Positions 45,398-54,193 of a DNA stretch of 64,000 nucleotides are shown in pieces. The first letter of the stretch is position 1. Each line of letters begins with the position of its first letter. The notes under the pieces were generated by a model. It was given only the letters and a program-made list of their open reading frames with translations, did not search any database and had not been told where the DNA came from. A program made the position numbers and the translations under genes. Source of the stretch: JABWCQ01 sp964587105 (GTDB taxonomy: Bacteria > Electryoneota > RPQS01). The stretch is taken from the NCBI GenBank assembly GCA_964587105.1, contig CAZPKG010000003.1, forward strand, positions 62,001 through 126,000, written 5' to 3'.

Positions 45398-45814
45398 TTA
45401 CTGGATGCCTTCAGGTGTCGCAACGAGCGCAGTCCCTTGGTTGTCCAAGCAGGTGACGTCGATGCTGTAGGTAGTCGGGTTCGACGCGCCATCATACGTA
45501 TACGTAAAGGCTGCGAAGTTGGCACCCGTCGGAAGCGACATATACGGATTGCCTTGCGGATCAACCAGCACCGTCGAAGCGGTGGCCAGCGTCACGGCTG
45601 CAGGATAATCTGCATTGTCAATTTCATACATACCCAATGCCTGACGGAACAGGTCCAGGTCAGCGCGGGCAGCGCCGATGCGGGCACGATCCTGTGCGCC
45701 CATGAAACGCGGCACGGCCACAGCGGCCAAGATGCCGATGATCACGATCACGACCAAAAGTTCGATGAGCGTGAATCCCTTTTGATTCTTCTTGTTGCGA
45801 ATTGATTTCAGCAT
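45398..45814 (-). CDS. pilA: Major type IV pilin PilA
   Basis: A 138-aa prepilin starting at the ATG at 45814 (AGGAG 7 bases upstream). The leader MLKSIRNKKNQKG is cleaved before FTLIELLVVIVIIGILAAVAVP, with Glu at mature position 5. The mature pilin is about 125 aa. It contains two Cys only in part (one near the C-terminus), so the usual disulphide loop is not evident. It is monocistronic, with its own sigma-54 promoter and terminator, as expected for the abundant subunit. The type resembles the type II secretion/PilE family in its long G-helix and the ADLDLFRQALGMYEIDNADYP segment. Confidence 0.92.
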   Translation of the reverse strand: MLKSIRNKKNQKGFTLIELLVVIVIIGILAAVAVPRFMGAQDRARIGAARADLDLFRQALGMYEIDNADYPAAVTLATASTVLVDPQGNPYMSLPTGANFAAFTYTYDGASNPTTYSIDVTCLDNQGTALVATPEGIQ

Positions 45815-45853
45815 GATTGTCTCCTGACTTACTTTTTCGGACACTTGGTGATT

Positions 45854-45889
45854 CATACGTGTTCTGTCATGTGTTGAGCAACACGTATG
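45854..45889. promoter_or_regulatory. Perfect inverted repeat overlapping the pilA promoter
   Basis: CATACGTGTT (45854-45863) and AACACGTATG (45880-45889) form a perfect 10-bp inverted repeat with a 16-base spacer. A second palindrome GTGTTG-AG-CAACAC (45871-45884) lies within it. One arm is inside the sigma-54 core, the other near the predicted start of transcription. Repressor operator or leader-RNA hairpin are both possible. Confidence 0.6.
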
Positions 45890-45892
45890 CCA
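45878..45892 (-). promoter_or_regulatory. Sigma-54 (-24/-12) promoter of pilA
   Basis: On the - strand TGGCAT-ACGTG-TTGC matches TGGCAC-N5-TTGC at all but one position. The transcription start is predicted near 45866, about 52 bases before the ATG. pilA genes are classically driven by sigma-54 with PilR. Confidence 0.85.
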
Positions 45893-46023
45893 TCGGTAAA
45901 TTTTTGACGTCGTGTGTGAATAATTAGTACTTTACACTTCAACTGACACATTGCAATTCGCGATCTGTTGAAAATCGTCTTCGCTTATCGCAAACACTTT
46001 GTTGGAGTCGTCGAAACAGCTCA

Positions 46024-47406
46024 TCATTGCGGCGGCTTGATTCCGTAGCGTTGCAGTTTGCGATAGATAGTCGAAGGGTCAATACCAAGAATCTCAGATG
46101 CTCGTTTCTTTTGCCAGCCGGACTCTTCAAGTACTTGCAGCAGATACGACTTCTCCATATCGTCCAATGTCCGCGTCGCCGGGGCGCGTGATGAACTGAC
46201 GTGACTCACTTGCCCGGTGCCACCTAAACGTTCAGGCAAATTGCTCGCACCAATCACCTCGTAATCGCTAAGGATAACAAGTCGCTCAATGGTGTTTTCA
46301 AGTTCGCGCACATTGCCGGGCCAATTGTATTGCAGCATTCGCTGTAAAGCATCGGGCGAAAAACGGCGCGACCCGACATTCAACTTCTTACAAGCGCGTT
46401 CGAGGAAGAAGGCAGCAAGTTCCTCGATATCCTCGATTCGCTCGCGCAGCGGCTTGATGTGAATGGGTATCACAGATAACCGATAATAAAGGTCAGGGCG
46501 AAACTCGCCGGTCTTTTGTTTGTATTCAAGATCGGCGTTTGTTGCTGCGATGACTCTCACGTCGATCTTAACCGGCTTGGTCGCGCCGATTGGCAGCACT
46601 TCGCGCTCTTGCAGCGCTCGCAGTAGCTTCACTTGAAGCGCAGGCGACATGTCGCCGATTTCATCGAGGAATAACGTGCCGCCGCTGGCCACTTTGAACA
46701 AGCCGTCTTTGTCGCGCACTGCTCCCGTAAAACTTCCGCGACGATGACCGAAAAGCTCACTCTCCAATAGAGTGTCCGGCAGCGCCGCGCAGTTTACAGT
46801 AACAAATTCGCCGCGTGCGCGATCAGAATAGTAGTGGAGCACCTGCGCGATCAACTCTTTGCCCGTGCCGGATTCACCTGTTATCAGGATTGTTGAATCT
46901 GATGGAGCAACGCGCCTGACTAATTCCAACAATGATTGAGATTCTCCCGAATTGCCGATGATCTTGGGCTCGGCTGAATCCGTATTCAACTTTGCTTTGA
47001 GTCGGCGATTCTCGCGTTTCAGTTCGAGACTCTCAATCGCCTTTCGCAGCACTACTTGGATTTCTTGCACGTGCAGCGGCTTGGTAATATAGTCCATCGC
47101 ACCGAGCCGCAGCGCCTCGACGGCCGTTTCAAGTGACGCGAAAGCCGTCATCACAATGACTCCAATCTGCGGATCGCGCTCTCTTATTCTACGAAGTAGT
47201 TCAAGCCCATCCATCTCCGGCATTCGCAAATCGGTGATGATCAGTTGAAACGCTTCCTCTTCAAGTGCAGACAGGGCTTCCGTCGCCGACTGTACCTTAC
47301 GCGCTCGAAATCCCTCCTCGCGCACAACTTCTTCGAGATAAGCGGACAAGCCTGGCTCGTCGTCAACCAGCAGGATCTTTTCTCGTAATAGTTCTCGTTT
47401 TTCCAC
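46024..47406 (-). CDS. pilR: Sigma-54-dependent response regulator PilR (NtrC family)
   Basis: A 460-aa activator with three domains: receiver (ILLVDDEPG; phospho-acceptor Asp59 in IITDLRMPEMDG; Lys in YITKPL), AAA+ (GESGTGKE; sigma-54 loop GSFTGA; LFLDEIGDM) and a Fis-type HTH (KKRASEILGIDPSTIYRKLQ). It is the last gene of the pilB unit, 16 bases after pilC, and lies directly upstream of pilA. Calling it PilR rests on this context. No membrane sensor kinase PilS is present near it. Confidence 0.88.
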   Translation of the reverse strand: MEKRELLREKILLVDDEPGLSAYLEEVVREEGFRARKVQSATEALSALEEEAFQLIITDLRMPEMDGLELLRRIRERDPQIGVIVMTAFASLETAVEALRLGAMDYITKPLHVQEIQVVLRKAIESLELKRENRRLKAKLNTDSAEPKIIGNSGESQSLLELVRRVAPSDSTILITGESGTGKELIAQVLHYYSDRARGEFVTVNCAALPDTLLESELFGHRRGSFTGAVRDKDGLFKVASGGTLFLDEIGDMSPALQVKLLRALQEREVLPIGATKPVKIDVRVIAATNADLEYKQKTGEFRPDLYYRLSVIPIHIKPLRERIEDIEELAAFFLERACKKLNVGSRRFSPDALQRMLQYNWPGNVRELENTIERLVILSDYEVIGASNLPERLGGTGQVSHVSSSRAPATRTLDDMEKSYLLQVLEESGWQKKRASEILGIDPSTIYRKLQRYGIKPPQ

Positions 47407-47421
47407 GTCCTGCCTCTCGGA

Positions 47422-48624
47422 TTACTTAATTGCACCGATCATATCGAACATCGGCAAATACATGGACACGAGCAGACCACCAATCACGGCGCCCATGAGC
47501 ACAATCACAATCGGCTCAATCAACGACGTCATCGCGGCGACCGCCGAGTCAACTTCTTCATCATAGAAATCTGCGATTTTCTCCAGCATCTCCGCTAATC
47601 GACCGGTTTGTTCACCGACCGCGATTAGCTGGCACACCATCGCCGGAAATACTCCCGTTTCCATCAGAGGTTGCGTGATGTTGCGGCCTTCACTCACTTC
47701 TTTTCTAACACGATCCACCGCCCTTTGAATAACGGTGTTTCCCGCAGTCTTCGCAGTTATTTCTAATCCATGCAAAATCGGCACGCCTGACGAAATCAAA
47801 ACGCCGAGCGTTCTCGTAAATCGTGCAACTGCCGTCTTGCGAATAACGCCGCCGATGACCGGAGTCTTGAGCAGAAACTTGTCAACTGTAGCTTTTCCAT
47901 TCGCCGTTTTGTGCCACTTCTTGAACACGATGAAGCCAACGATCATCACACCCACACCGGGCAGGAAGGTCTTCTGAACTACATCTGAAAGCGCGAGCAC
48001 AAATTGGGTCGGCTTCGGCAAATCGGCGCCAAGATCTTGAAACATCTTCGCAAAAACAGGAATAACTTTCATTAGTAAGAAGATAGTTGCACCAGCAGCG
48101 ACGCTTGCAATCACGGCGGGATAGATCATTGCGCCTTTTACCTTGCGGCGCAATGCGTCGGCCTTTTCGAGATAGAGCGCCAATCTGTTGAACACCATCG
48201 CCAATGCGCCGCCCGTTTCACCGGCTGCGACCATGTGCACAAACAGATTGTCAAACACGTCTTTGTGCTTGCTCATCGCTTCCGACAGCGAATCACCGCC
48301 CGCAACTTGGTTGTGCACTTCCGCAATCGTACGGCGGAATTTCTTATTTTGCATCTGGTCAACGAGAATCTGAATGCACTGGTCAATCGGAAGACCGGCA
48401 TTGATCATCGTGCCAAAGAGACGCGCAAATATCTTCAAGTCTTTTACGCCGACTCCGCCGCCAAGACCGCCGACCTTTAGGTCTTTCGGTTTGTTGCGCA
48501 GCTCTTGGACAACAACACGGCGCTGTCGGAGCTTCGACATTGCCTCTTGCTTGTCACTGGCTTCGATTTCGCCGCTGACGACTTTTGCTCCGGCACCGCG
48601 TCCGGTATAGACAAAAACTGGCAT
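47422..48624 (-). CDS. pilC: Type IV pilus inner-membrane platform protein PilC
   Basis: A 400-aa GspF/PilC family protein with two repeated GspF domains (FARLFGTMINAGLPIDQCI at about 65; FTRTLGVLISSGVPILHGLEI at about 270), each followed by helices ending in membrane segments (about 170-190, 220-240 and 375-395). FVHMVAAGETGGAL and CQLIAVGEQTGRL are the family's repeated signatures. It sits at the base of the pilus and couples the motor ATPases. Between pilT and pilR in the pilB unit. Confidence 0.95.
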   Translation of the reverse strand: MPVFVYTGRGAGAKVVSGEIEASDKQEAMSKLRQRRVVVQELRNKPKDLKVGGLGGGVGVKDLKIFARLFGTMINAGLPIDQCIQILVDQMQNKKFRRTIAEVHNQVAGGDSLSEAMSKHKDVFDNLFVHMVAAGETGGALAMVFNRLALYLEKADALRRKVKGAMIYPAVIASVAAGATIFLLMKVIPVFAKMFQDLGADLPKPTQFVLALSDVVQKTFLPGVGVMIVGFIVFKKWHKTANGKATVDKFLLKTPVIGGVIRKTAVARFTRTLGVLISSGVPILHGLEITAKTAGNTVIQRAVDRVRKEVSEGRNITQPLMETGVFPAMVCQLIAVGEQTGRLAEMLEKIADFYDEEVDSAVAAMTSLIEPIVIVLMGAVIGGLLVSMYLPMFDMIGAIK

Positions 48625-48643
48625 GCTGCTCTCCTCTTATATC

Positions 48644-49762
48644 TTAGCGCGGCTGAACAGAAGGACGACCACTCGGCGATGCTGGCGCGGGAGCGACCGG
48701 TCCCATCATGCGTTGCAACTCCTCCGCAGAGTTCGCAACCATCAGCGCGCGTTCAGGACTGATTTGTTTGGTCATTACCAAATCATACAAGGACATGTTC
48801 AAGGTCTGCATTCCGTACTTTTGCGAGACCTGTAAGATTCCGTACATTTCGTGAACCTTGTTTTCACGAATCAACGCTCGAATAGCAGGAGTCAGAATCA
48901 TTACTTCGGCCGCGAGCACAACGCCTTGCCCGGATTTTTTGGGGATCAGCTTCTGTGTCATAACCGCTTCGAGTGACATTGACAACTGAGCGCGCACTTG
49001 GCCTTGTTGATGCGGCGGGAATACGTCGATAATACGATTGACAGATTCTGTCGCTGAATTTGTATGCAAAGTCGCGAACACAAGGTGGCCGGTTTCAGCG
49101 GCGGTAAGCGCAGCTTGAATCGTCTCCTGATCTCTCATTTCACCGACAAGAATTACATCAGGGTCTTGTCTCAGCACATACTTGAGTGCAGTTGCGAAGC
49201 TCTTGGTGTCGGCGCCGACTTCGCGCTGATTCACAAGCGCACGTTTATGAGTATGTACGTACTCAACCGGATCTTCCACGGTGATGATATGCACTGGACG
49301 CTCGGTATTGATTCGATCGACAATAGCCGCGAGACTCGTTGATTTTCCCGAACCGGTAGGTCCGGTAACGAGGATCAAGCCCTTTGGTTTGTTCGGAAAT
49401 GACTGACAGATTCTCGGCAATCTCAATTGTTCAATCTGCGGAATCGTAAACGGAATCGCGCGTATCACAGTCGTAAGTGATCCCCGCTGGAAGAAGATGT
49501 TCCCGCGAAAACGCGACAGGCCTTCGATGCCGAATGCAAAATCAACTTCATACTCCAACTCAAGCTTCTTCTGCTGTTTGTCTGTCAGAATGCTGTAAGC
49601 GAGTGCTTTACAGTCCTCTGGCGTCATTGGATCGTACTTCAGCGGCACGAGTTGCTGATCAACTCGCACGCGCGGCGGACTGTTTACGGCAAGGTGCAAA
49701 TCGCTTCCTCGCGCTGCGATCAGCTCCTCAAGGAGTTTACGGATATCGATTCTGGTACTCAT
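48644..49762 (-). CDS. pilT: Pilus retraction ATPase PilT
   Basis: A 372-aa PilT with ASDLHL-type start (GSDLHLAVN), Walker A GPTGSGKST, Asp box ITVEDPVEYVH, Walker B DVILVGEMRD, His box TGHLVFATLHT and the PilT-specific AIRALIRENKVHEM motif, which marks the retraction motor. The C-terminal tail is Pro/Ala/Ser-rich. It lies between the cyclase-like gene and pilC, with gaps of 12 and 19 bases. Confidence 0.96.
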   Translation of the reverse strand: MSTRIDIRKLLEELIAARGSDLHLAVNSPPRVRVDQQLVPLKYDPMTPEDCKALAYSILTDKQQKKLELEYEVDFAFGIEGLSRFRGNIFFQRGSLTTVIRAIPFTIPQIEQLRLPRICQSFPNKPKGLILVTGPTGSGKSTSLAAIVDRINTERPVHIITVEDPVEYVHTHKRALVNQREVGADTKSFATALKYVLRQDPDVILVGEMRDQETIQAALTAAETGHLVFATLHTNSATESVNRIIDVFPPHQQGQVRAQLSMSLEAVMTQKLIPKKSGQGVVLAAEVMILTPAIRALIRENKVHEMYGILQVSQKYGMQTLNMSLYDLVMTKQISPERALMVANSAEELQRMMGPVAPAPASPSGRPSVQPR

Positions 49763-49774
49763 TGTTACTCCTTG

Positions 49775-50698
49775 TTATCCTGCAGAAATGGAGGACGCTT
49801 CTTCGTGCTTCACCAATCCCAATCCTAATTCGCTTACGAGCCTGCGAATCCGATCGACGTGCCCAGAGTATTCGCTCAATGCGCACTTTGTGACGTGCGA
49901 AATGTTCTTCATTTGCTCCGGATCAAAAGCTTCAAGTGTAATTACCGCGCGGGCAACCGGCTTTGACCATGCGCTATTGGTATCCGCATCGGCTTCTTCA
50001 CGCAAAAGTGAGTACTTCAGAGTTGAAATTCTCTTCTTGGCGACGAGTTTGACGAAATTGAGTAAGTCGTCCTCGCCTGCAGCGCGTGTGGATGTCTCTG
50101 GTCTGTTGGGTGCTACCTTATAGATCGATACGCCGTCAATGTCAATTGGGATTCGCATGGGTTCATGCCGAGGCTCCCAACGCTGCATAACGTTCTCATC
50201 TATCAAGATCGCTCCGCCCGGCGCTTTCCATGCACATTGACTCGCACGCTTAGCGAGCGGCGATTGCCTGACGGATCGCATTGAACCGGCAGCCAATACA
50301 TCATTGCCGCATGCTAAACCCATCTTCAGCGATATTCGGTTATCGCCCATCGCCAATTTTCCGTTCAACTCGGCGAGGCCGGTCAGCAGGCTCGTCGCGG
50401 TTTTGGAAGCCCCGGAAACATCGCGAAAGAGCAAAAGCGATACATCTGGCGAGAACGACAGCAACACACCGCTTCCTGCAACTGCGCATTCATTAATGTA
50501 GCGGCGCAATTGTTTGGTGATTTGCTCAAGCTTATCGCGTCTGAATGTAGTCAGCAATTTCTGTTCAGACTGAACTGCCATGACAACGTGCTCACGGCGA
50601 TACCGCTCTTTGCGCCGATTCAACTCAGCCTCAAGGAAGAGCAAGTCATCCAGCATCAGTCGATCAAGATAAAGTGACACCCGGCTACTCATTGTCAA
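49775..50698 (-). CDS. Degenerate class III nucleotidyl-cyclase-like protein
   Basis: A 307-aa protein whose centre (about residues 35-185) follows the class III cyclase fold: strand HVVMAVQSEQ, helix, VLLSFSPDVSLLLFRD, a helix (ATSLLTGLAELNGKL), then ISLKMGLACGNDVLAAG, LAKRASQCAWKAPGGAILID. The metal-binding Asp of strand 1 is replaced (Gln in VQSEQ), so cyclase activity is unlikely. The C-terminal about 100 residues match nothing I recognise. The start overlaps the pilB stop as ATGA; a second Met lies two codons in. Cotranscription with pilB and pilT suggests a regulatory role in the motor. Confidence 0.6.
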   Translation of the reverse strand: MTMSSRVSLYLDRLMLDDLLFLEAELNRRKERYRREHVVMAVQSEQKLLTTFRRDKLEQITKQLRRYINECAVAGSGVLLSFSPDVSLLLFRDVSGASKTATSLLTGLAELNGKLAMGDNRISLKMGLACGNDVLAAGSMRSVRQSPLAKRASQCAWKAPGGAILIDENVMQRWEPRHEPMRIPIDIDGVSIYKVAPNRPETSTRAAGEDDLLNFVKLVAKKRISTLKYSLLREEADADTNSAWSKPVARAVITLEAFDPEQMKNISHVTKCALSEYSGHVDRIRRLVSELGLGLVKHEEASSISAG

Positions 50699-52392
50699 TG
50701 GCCCTCGCCCGTAATTCTCAAAACTTCTTCGATAGATGTGATGCCGGCCTTGAACTTTTCACAGGCGTCCATGCGAAGGGTCAACATCCCCTCTTTGACG
50801 GCTGCGCTTTCAATTTCGTATGTGTTTTTGCCGTCAAGCACCATTTCACGAATCTTCGGCGTCATCGGCATCACTTCGTAGATACCGGTTCGGCCTTTGT
50901 ATCCGCTGTTGTTACATTCTGCGCATCCCGAACCATGATAAAATGTCGCGCCCTTAAGCTGTTCAGGATCAAGTCCGACTTCGCGCAGTGCTTCAGGATG
51001 AACTTCAACAGGAACTTTGCACTTCTTGCAGATTTTTCTCATGAGGCGCTGTGCCAGCACGAGGTTTACCGAAGACGAAACAAGAAAACGCTCAATGCCC
51101 ATGTCAATCATACGTGTGACCGTAGCCGAAGCCGAATTCGTGTGCAACGTTGAAAGCACCAAGTGACCCGTGAGCGCGGCTCGAACTGCGATGGAGCCTG
51201 TCTCCAAATCGCGAATCTCACCGATCATGATAATATCAGGGTCTTGACGCAAGAACGATTTCAGCGCAGACGAGAACGTAAGTCCGACGTCTTCTTTGAC
51301 TTGCACCTGATTCAATCCAGCGAAGTTGTATTCAACCGGATCTTCTGCAGTCATCGTGTTTACCGTCGGCGTATTCAGTTTGGACAGCACGCTATATAGC
51401 GTCGTCGTCTTACCCGAACCGGTCGGACCGGTCACCAGAATCAATCCGTGCGGCATACGAATCGCTTTTTCAAAGTCGATAAGCGCTTTTTCCGGAAAAC
51501 CGAACGAATGCAAGTCGAGCGTGAGGTTGGACTTGTCCAAAATACGCATCACGATCTTTTCGCCGAATAGCGTCGGCAGAGTCGAGACGCGGAGGTCGAT
51601 CGCTTTGTCGCCGAGCTTCATCTTGATGTGGCCGTCTTGCGGCACGCGTCGCTCTGCGATGTTCAACTTCGCCATGATCTTGATGCGCGAGACAATCGCG
51701 GCCTTCAAGTGCGTTGGCGGCGACATGACTTCAATCAGTACACCATCGACGCGGAAGCGCACACGGAATTGCGTCTCATACGGCTCAAGGTGAATATCCG
51801 ACGCTTTTCTGTTTACGGCGTCCGTAAGAATACCGTCCACGAGCTTGACGACCGGCGCCGTTTCAACTTCTTCTTTGAGTCGGTCAAGTTCCGCATCATT
51901 AGATTGTGAAACGACCTCAACACCGGAATCCTCGCCCATGTCGGCCAGAATCTTATTGAGCGTCCCGCCCATCTGATAGTAACGCTCAATCGCGCGCAGG
52001 AACTGCGTTTCAGTGCATACCACAGGTTGCACATTGAAACCAGTGATGAATTTGATATCTTCAAGCACGAAGTCAATGCTCGGATCAACGAGTGACACGC
52101 GAAGAGTTTTGCCTGAACGGCTGAGCGGCAGAACCTGGTACTTCTGAATAAAGTCCTTTGAGAGCAGTTTCAGTACCGGCTCAGGGACGGTGATCTTCTC
52201 GAGATCGACAAGCTCAAGGCTATAGTAATTGCTTATAAACTGCGCTATCTGATCTTCAGAAATAACGCCAAGCTTCGTCAGCTCGGTAATAACCGAGTTG
52301 CCGGAGTCCTTTTGGCGTGACTTGAAGATCAGAAATTGTTCCTGCGAGATCAGCTCATTGCTGATCAGCAGATTCGGCAGTCTCGAACTCAT
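50695..52392 (-). CDS. pilB: Pilus extension ATPase PilB
   Basis: A 565-aa motor ATPase. The N-terminal MshEN domain starts LPNLLISNELISQEQF and includes LPLSRSGKTLRVSLVDPS. The ATPase domain has ASDIHLEPYE, Walker A GPTGSGKTT (near 325), Asp box MTAEDPVEY, Walker B DIIMIGEIRD and His box TGHLVLSTLHT. A four-Cys zinc site (CKKC near 452, CAEC near 490) is typical of PilB/GspE. The ATG at 52392 was chosen over one at 52488: the latter lies upstream of the sigma-54 promoter, and the former gives the normal length. First gene of the pilB-cyclase-pilT-pilC-pilR unit. Confidence 0.95.
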   Translation of the reverse strand: MSSRLPNLLISNELISQEQFLIFKSRQKDSGNSVITELTKLGVISEDQIAQFISNYYSLELVDLEKITVPEPVLKLLSKDFIQKYQVLPLSRSGKTLRVSLVDPSIDFVLEDIKFITGFNVQPVVCTETQFLRAIERYYQMGGTLNKILADMGEDSGVEVVSQSNDAELDRLKEEVETAPVVKLVDGILTDAVNRKASDIHLEPYETQFRVRFRVDGVLIEVMSPPTHLKAAIVSRIKIMAKLNIAERRVPQDGHIKMKLGDKAIDLRVSTLPTLFGEKIVMRILDKSNLTLDLHSFGFPEKALIDFEKAIRMPHGLILVTGPTGSGKTTTLYSVLSKLNTPTVNTMTAEDPVEYNFAGLNQVQVKEDVGLTFSSALKSFLRQDPDIIMIGEIRDLETGSIAVRAALTGHLVLSTLHTNSASATVTRMIDMGIERFLVSSSVNLVLAQRLMRKICKKCKVPVEVHPEALREVGLDPEQLKGATFYHGSGCAECNNSGYKGRTGIYEVMPMTPKIREMVLDGKNTYEIESAAVKEGMLTLRMDACEKFKAGITSIEEVLRITGEGH

Positions 52393-52462
52393 TTGTGCTG
52401 TAGCCTGCGGTTTTCCGTTTGCAACATTCTCGAAAGTACCCTTTGCATCAAGCCACATTTTT

Positions 52463-52477
52463 GCAAAGTGAATGCCA
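52463..52477 (-). promoter_or_regulatory. Sigma-54 (-24/-12) promoter of the pilB unit
   Basis: On the - strand TGGCAT-TCACT-TTGC (followed by A) matches the sigma-54 consensus except one base and has the same deviation as the pilA promoter. The start of transcription is predicted near 52451, 59 bases before the pilB ATG. It lies inside an upstream extension of the pilB frame, which is therefore probably not translated. Confidence 0.82.
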
Positions 52478-52600
52478 AAGAATTGCATTTCGAATCACCA
52501 TCAATGATGATGATCCGCTTGAAACCGTGCAAGCTGCGACACTTGCGATATTTTGAAGGGTTTGCATGTCGCACGGGAGCGACATAAATATTCACATTGC

Positions 52601-52634
52601 AAAAAAAGACCCGAAGCGTCTGCTTCGGGTCTTT
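52601..52634 (-). terminator. Terminator of ychF
   Basis: A perfect 10-bp stem GACCCGAAGC (52608-52617) with GCTTCGGGTC (52622-52631) and a 4-base loop. On the - strand it is followed by seven T. It lies just after the ychF stop and isolates ychF from the pilB promoter. Confidence 0.9.
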
Positions 52635-52656
52635 CATAGTTTTCTTTAACAATTCT

Positions 52657-53736
52657 TCAACCGCTGTGTCTTATGACGAGGATGTCGCCGTCTTTGACGA
52701 TGTATTCTTTGCCTTCCAAGCGCACTAATCCTTTCGCTTTGCAGCCGACATAGCCATTTTCGCGGACAAAATCGTCATAGTGCACGACTTCAGCGCGGAT
52801 GAAGCCTTTGGCTAAATCGCTGTGGATAACTCCGGCGGCGTCCACGGCGGTTTCACCTTTTCTAATCGTCCACGCGCGCGTTTCTTTGTCGCCGGTGGTC
52901 AAGAAGCTCTGGAGACCCAGCAAGTTGTAACTTGCTTGAAGGACTCGGTCGCGCGCGGACTCGGTGACGCCTAAGTCGGCCATGAAGACGGCGCGCTCTT
53001 CGTCGTCGAGTCGCGCGATTTCGGCTTCAATGGCGGCGGATAGACCGATAACTGCCATACCGTCGGCGGCAAATTCGGTCGTAAGCTTGTCGGCGAAACT
53101 TAAAGCGTTACTCAAATTTCCTTCGGCAAGGTTGAGTACCACCAACATCGGCTTCTCGCTCAGCAGTTGAAATCCGCGCAGCGCTTTCTTCTCATGCACT
53201 CCGAGATCGAGCACGCGCAGCGGCTTGCCCTCTTCAAGTTGCGCTTTAGCACGCTCTAAGACTTCAAGCTCCATCGTCTCTTGAGCAGACGGCGTCTTGA
53301 CGCGCACCTGCTTCTGCAACTTGTCGTGCCGCTTCTCGATGACGATGAGGTCGCTGAAGATGAGTTCGTCCTGCACGCGGCGGATGTCACGCGGCGGATC
53401 GGCGGATTCGAGCGCGCCGTCGAGTTCAAAGCCGCGCACGACGAGCGCGAGCGCGTCGGCATTCTTGAGTTCGCCGCTGAACACGCCTTCAAACCAGCTT
53501 TGTTTGGACGCACCTTCTTCAAGGCCGGGTGTGTCGAGATACTCTACTGTCGTGTAAACGAGTTTGCGCGAGTCGCTCATTTCGCCGAGCTTGTCCACAC
53601 GCGGGTCGGGGACTTGCGTGACCGCGCGCAAGGATTCGCGTTTATGAGCGGCGACGGGATCAGGTTCAGTTCCGGTCAGTAGATGAAAAACGGTGGTTTT
53701 CCCGGATTGGGGGGCACCGATGAGGCCGATATTCAC
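52657..53736 (-). CDS. ychF: Ribosome-binding ATPase YchF (Obg-family)
   Basis: A 359-aa OLA1/YchF protein. The P-loop is GAPQSGKT (normally GLPNVGKS), with DTPGLEEGAS as switch and NLAE at the G4 position, the NxxE variant that makes YchF prefer ATP. The C-terminal TGS/DUF933 region is clear: FLTTGDKETRAWTI, AAGVIHSDLAKGFIRAEV and a final YIVKDGDILVIRH. It starts at GTG without an obvious ribosome binding site. It stands alone, with its own terminator. Known family members bind ribosomes and are linked to stress responses. Confidence 0.9.
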   Translation of the reverse strand: MNIGLIGAPQSGKTTVFHLLTGTEPDPVAAHKRESLRAVTQVPDPRVDKLGEMSDSRKLVYTTVEYLDTPGLEEGASKQSWFEGVFSGELKNADALALVVRGFELDGALESADPPRDIRRVQDELIFSDLIVIEKRHDKLQKQVRVKTPSAQETMELEVLERAKAQLEEGKPLRVLDLGVHEKKALRGFQLLSEKPMLVVLNLAEGNLSNALSFADKLTTEFAADGMAVIGLSAAIEAEIARLDDEERAVFMADLGVTESARDRVLQASYNLLGLQSFLTTGDKETRAWTIRKGETAVDAAGVIHSDLAKGFIRAEVVHYDDFVRENGYVGCKAKGLVRLEGKEYIVKDGDILVIRHSG

Positions 53737-54152
53737 TTTAGTAAGTCTGAAGTATGAAGTCTGAAGTCAGAAAGAATGGAGCGCAAATGCGCAATTAGAA
53801 GGCAGAATATAGGGAATTTTGGCGGGAAACTCCACCGACGGGCAAGCTGAATTTTGAGGAGGCGAGAAGGGGTTGTAAGGGGTTGTTTCTGTGTAAAACG
53901 CTAATAATTGACCAAACGGTTGTTGTAGATAAACAAGGATTTAATTTTCGAGGGTGCACCAAAATTCACAAGGTCTTATCTCATTGATATTATTCATTCC
54001 CTAATATACGAAATTTTGAACGGATGCGCAAGATATATTTTTCAAATATTAGACTTAACAAGTCTTTACGAGGAATGGGGTTAGGTAGAAAAGTTGAAAT
54101 TGGGTGGCAACGTGAATAATAAAGGCGGCAAGCGCCGCCTGAAAATTTTTTG
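53737..54152. other. Gene-free stretch with a short tandem repeat and one hairpin
   Basis: No credible ORF on either strand; A+T-rich from about 53880. A 14-base unit is repeated twice, AGTCTGAAGTATGA then AGTCTGAAGTCAGA (53744-53771), immediately upstream of ychF. A stem AGGCGGC/GCCGCCT with an AAGC loop (54123-54140) is followed after five bases by six T and abuts the mobile element. Confidence 0.6.
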
Positions 54153-54191
54153 CGCGGCGGCACCCGCTGCGGGTGCCCCGAACGTCGAGCG
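54153..54191 (+). repeat. Left inverted repeat of the REP element
   Basis: 39 bases that match the reverse complement of 54734-54772 at 37 positions. The inner 31 bases (54153-54183) are identical to the reverse complement of 54742-54772. Includes a 9-bp-arm palindrome with a one-base centre. It ends 2 bases before the transposase stop codon. Confidence 0.85.
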
Positions 54192-54193
54192 CA

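Noticed and set aside
24152..52392. The island as a type II secretion system
   Set aside because: PilM-PilN, PilO, PilP, PilT with its retraction motif and a short pilin define a type IV pilus; Gsp-specific proteins such as GspL, GspM and GspC are absent.
52393..52488. N-terminal extension of PilB from an ATG at 52488
   Set aside because: It would start upstream of a near-perfect sigma-54 promoter and adds about 32 residues before the conserved MshEN start; the ATG at 52392 gives a normal-length PilB.
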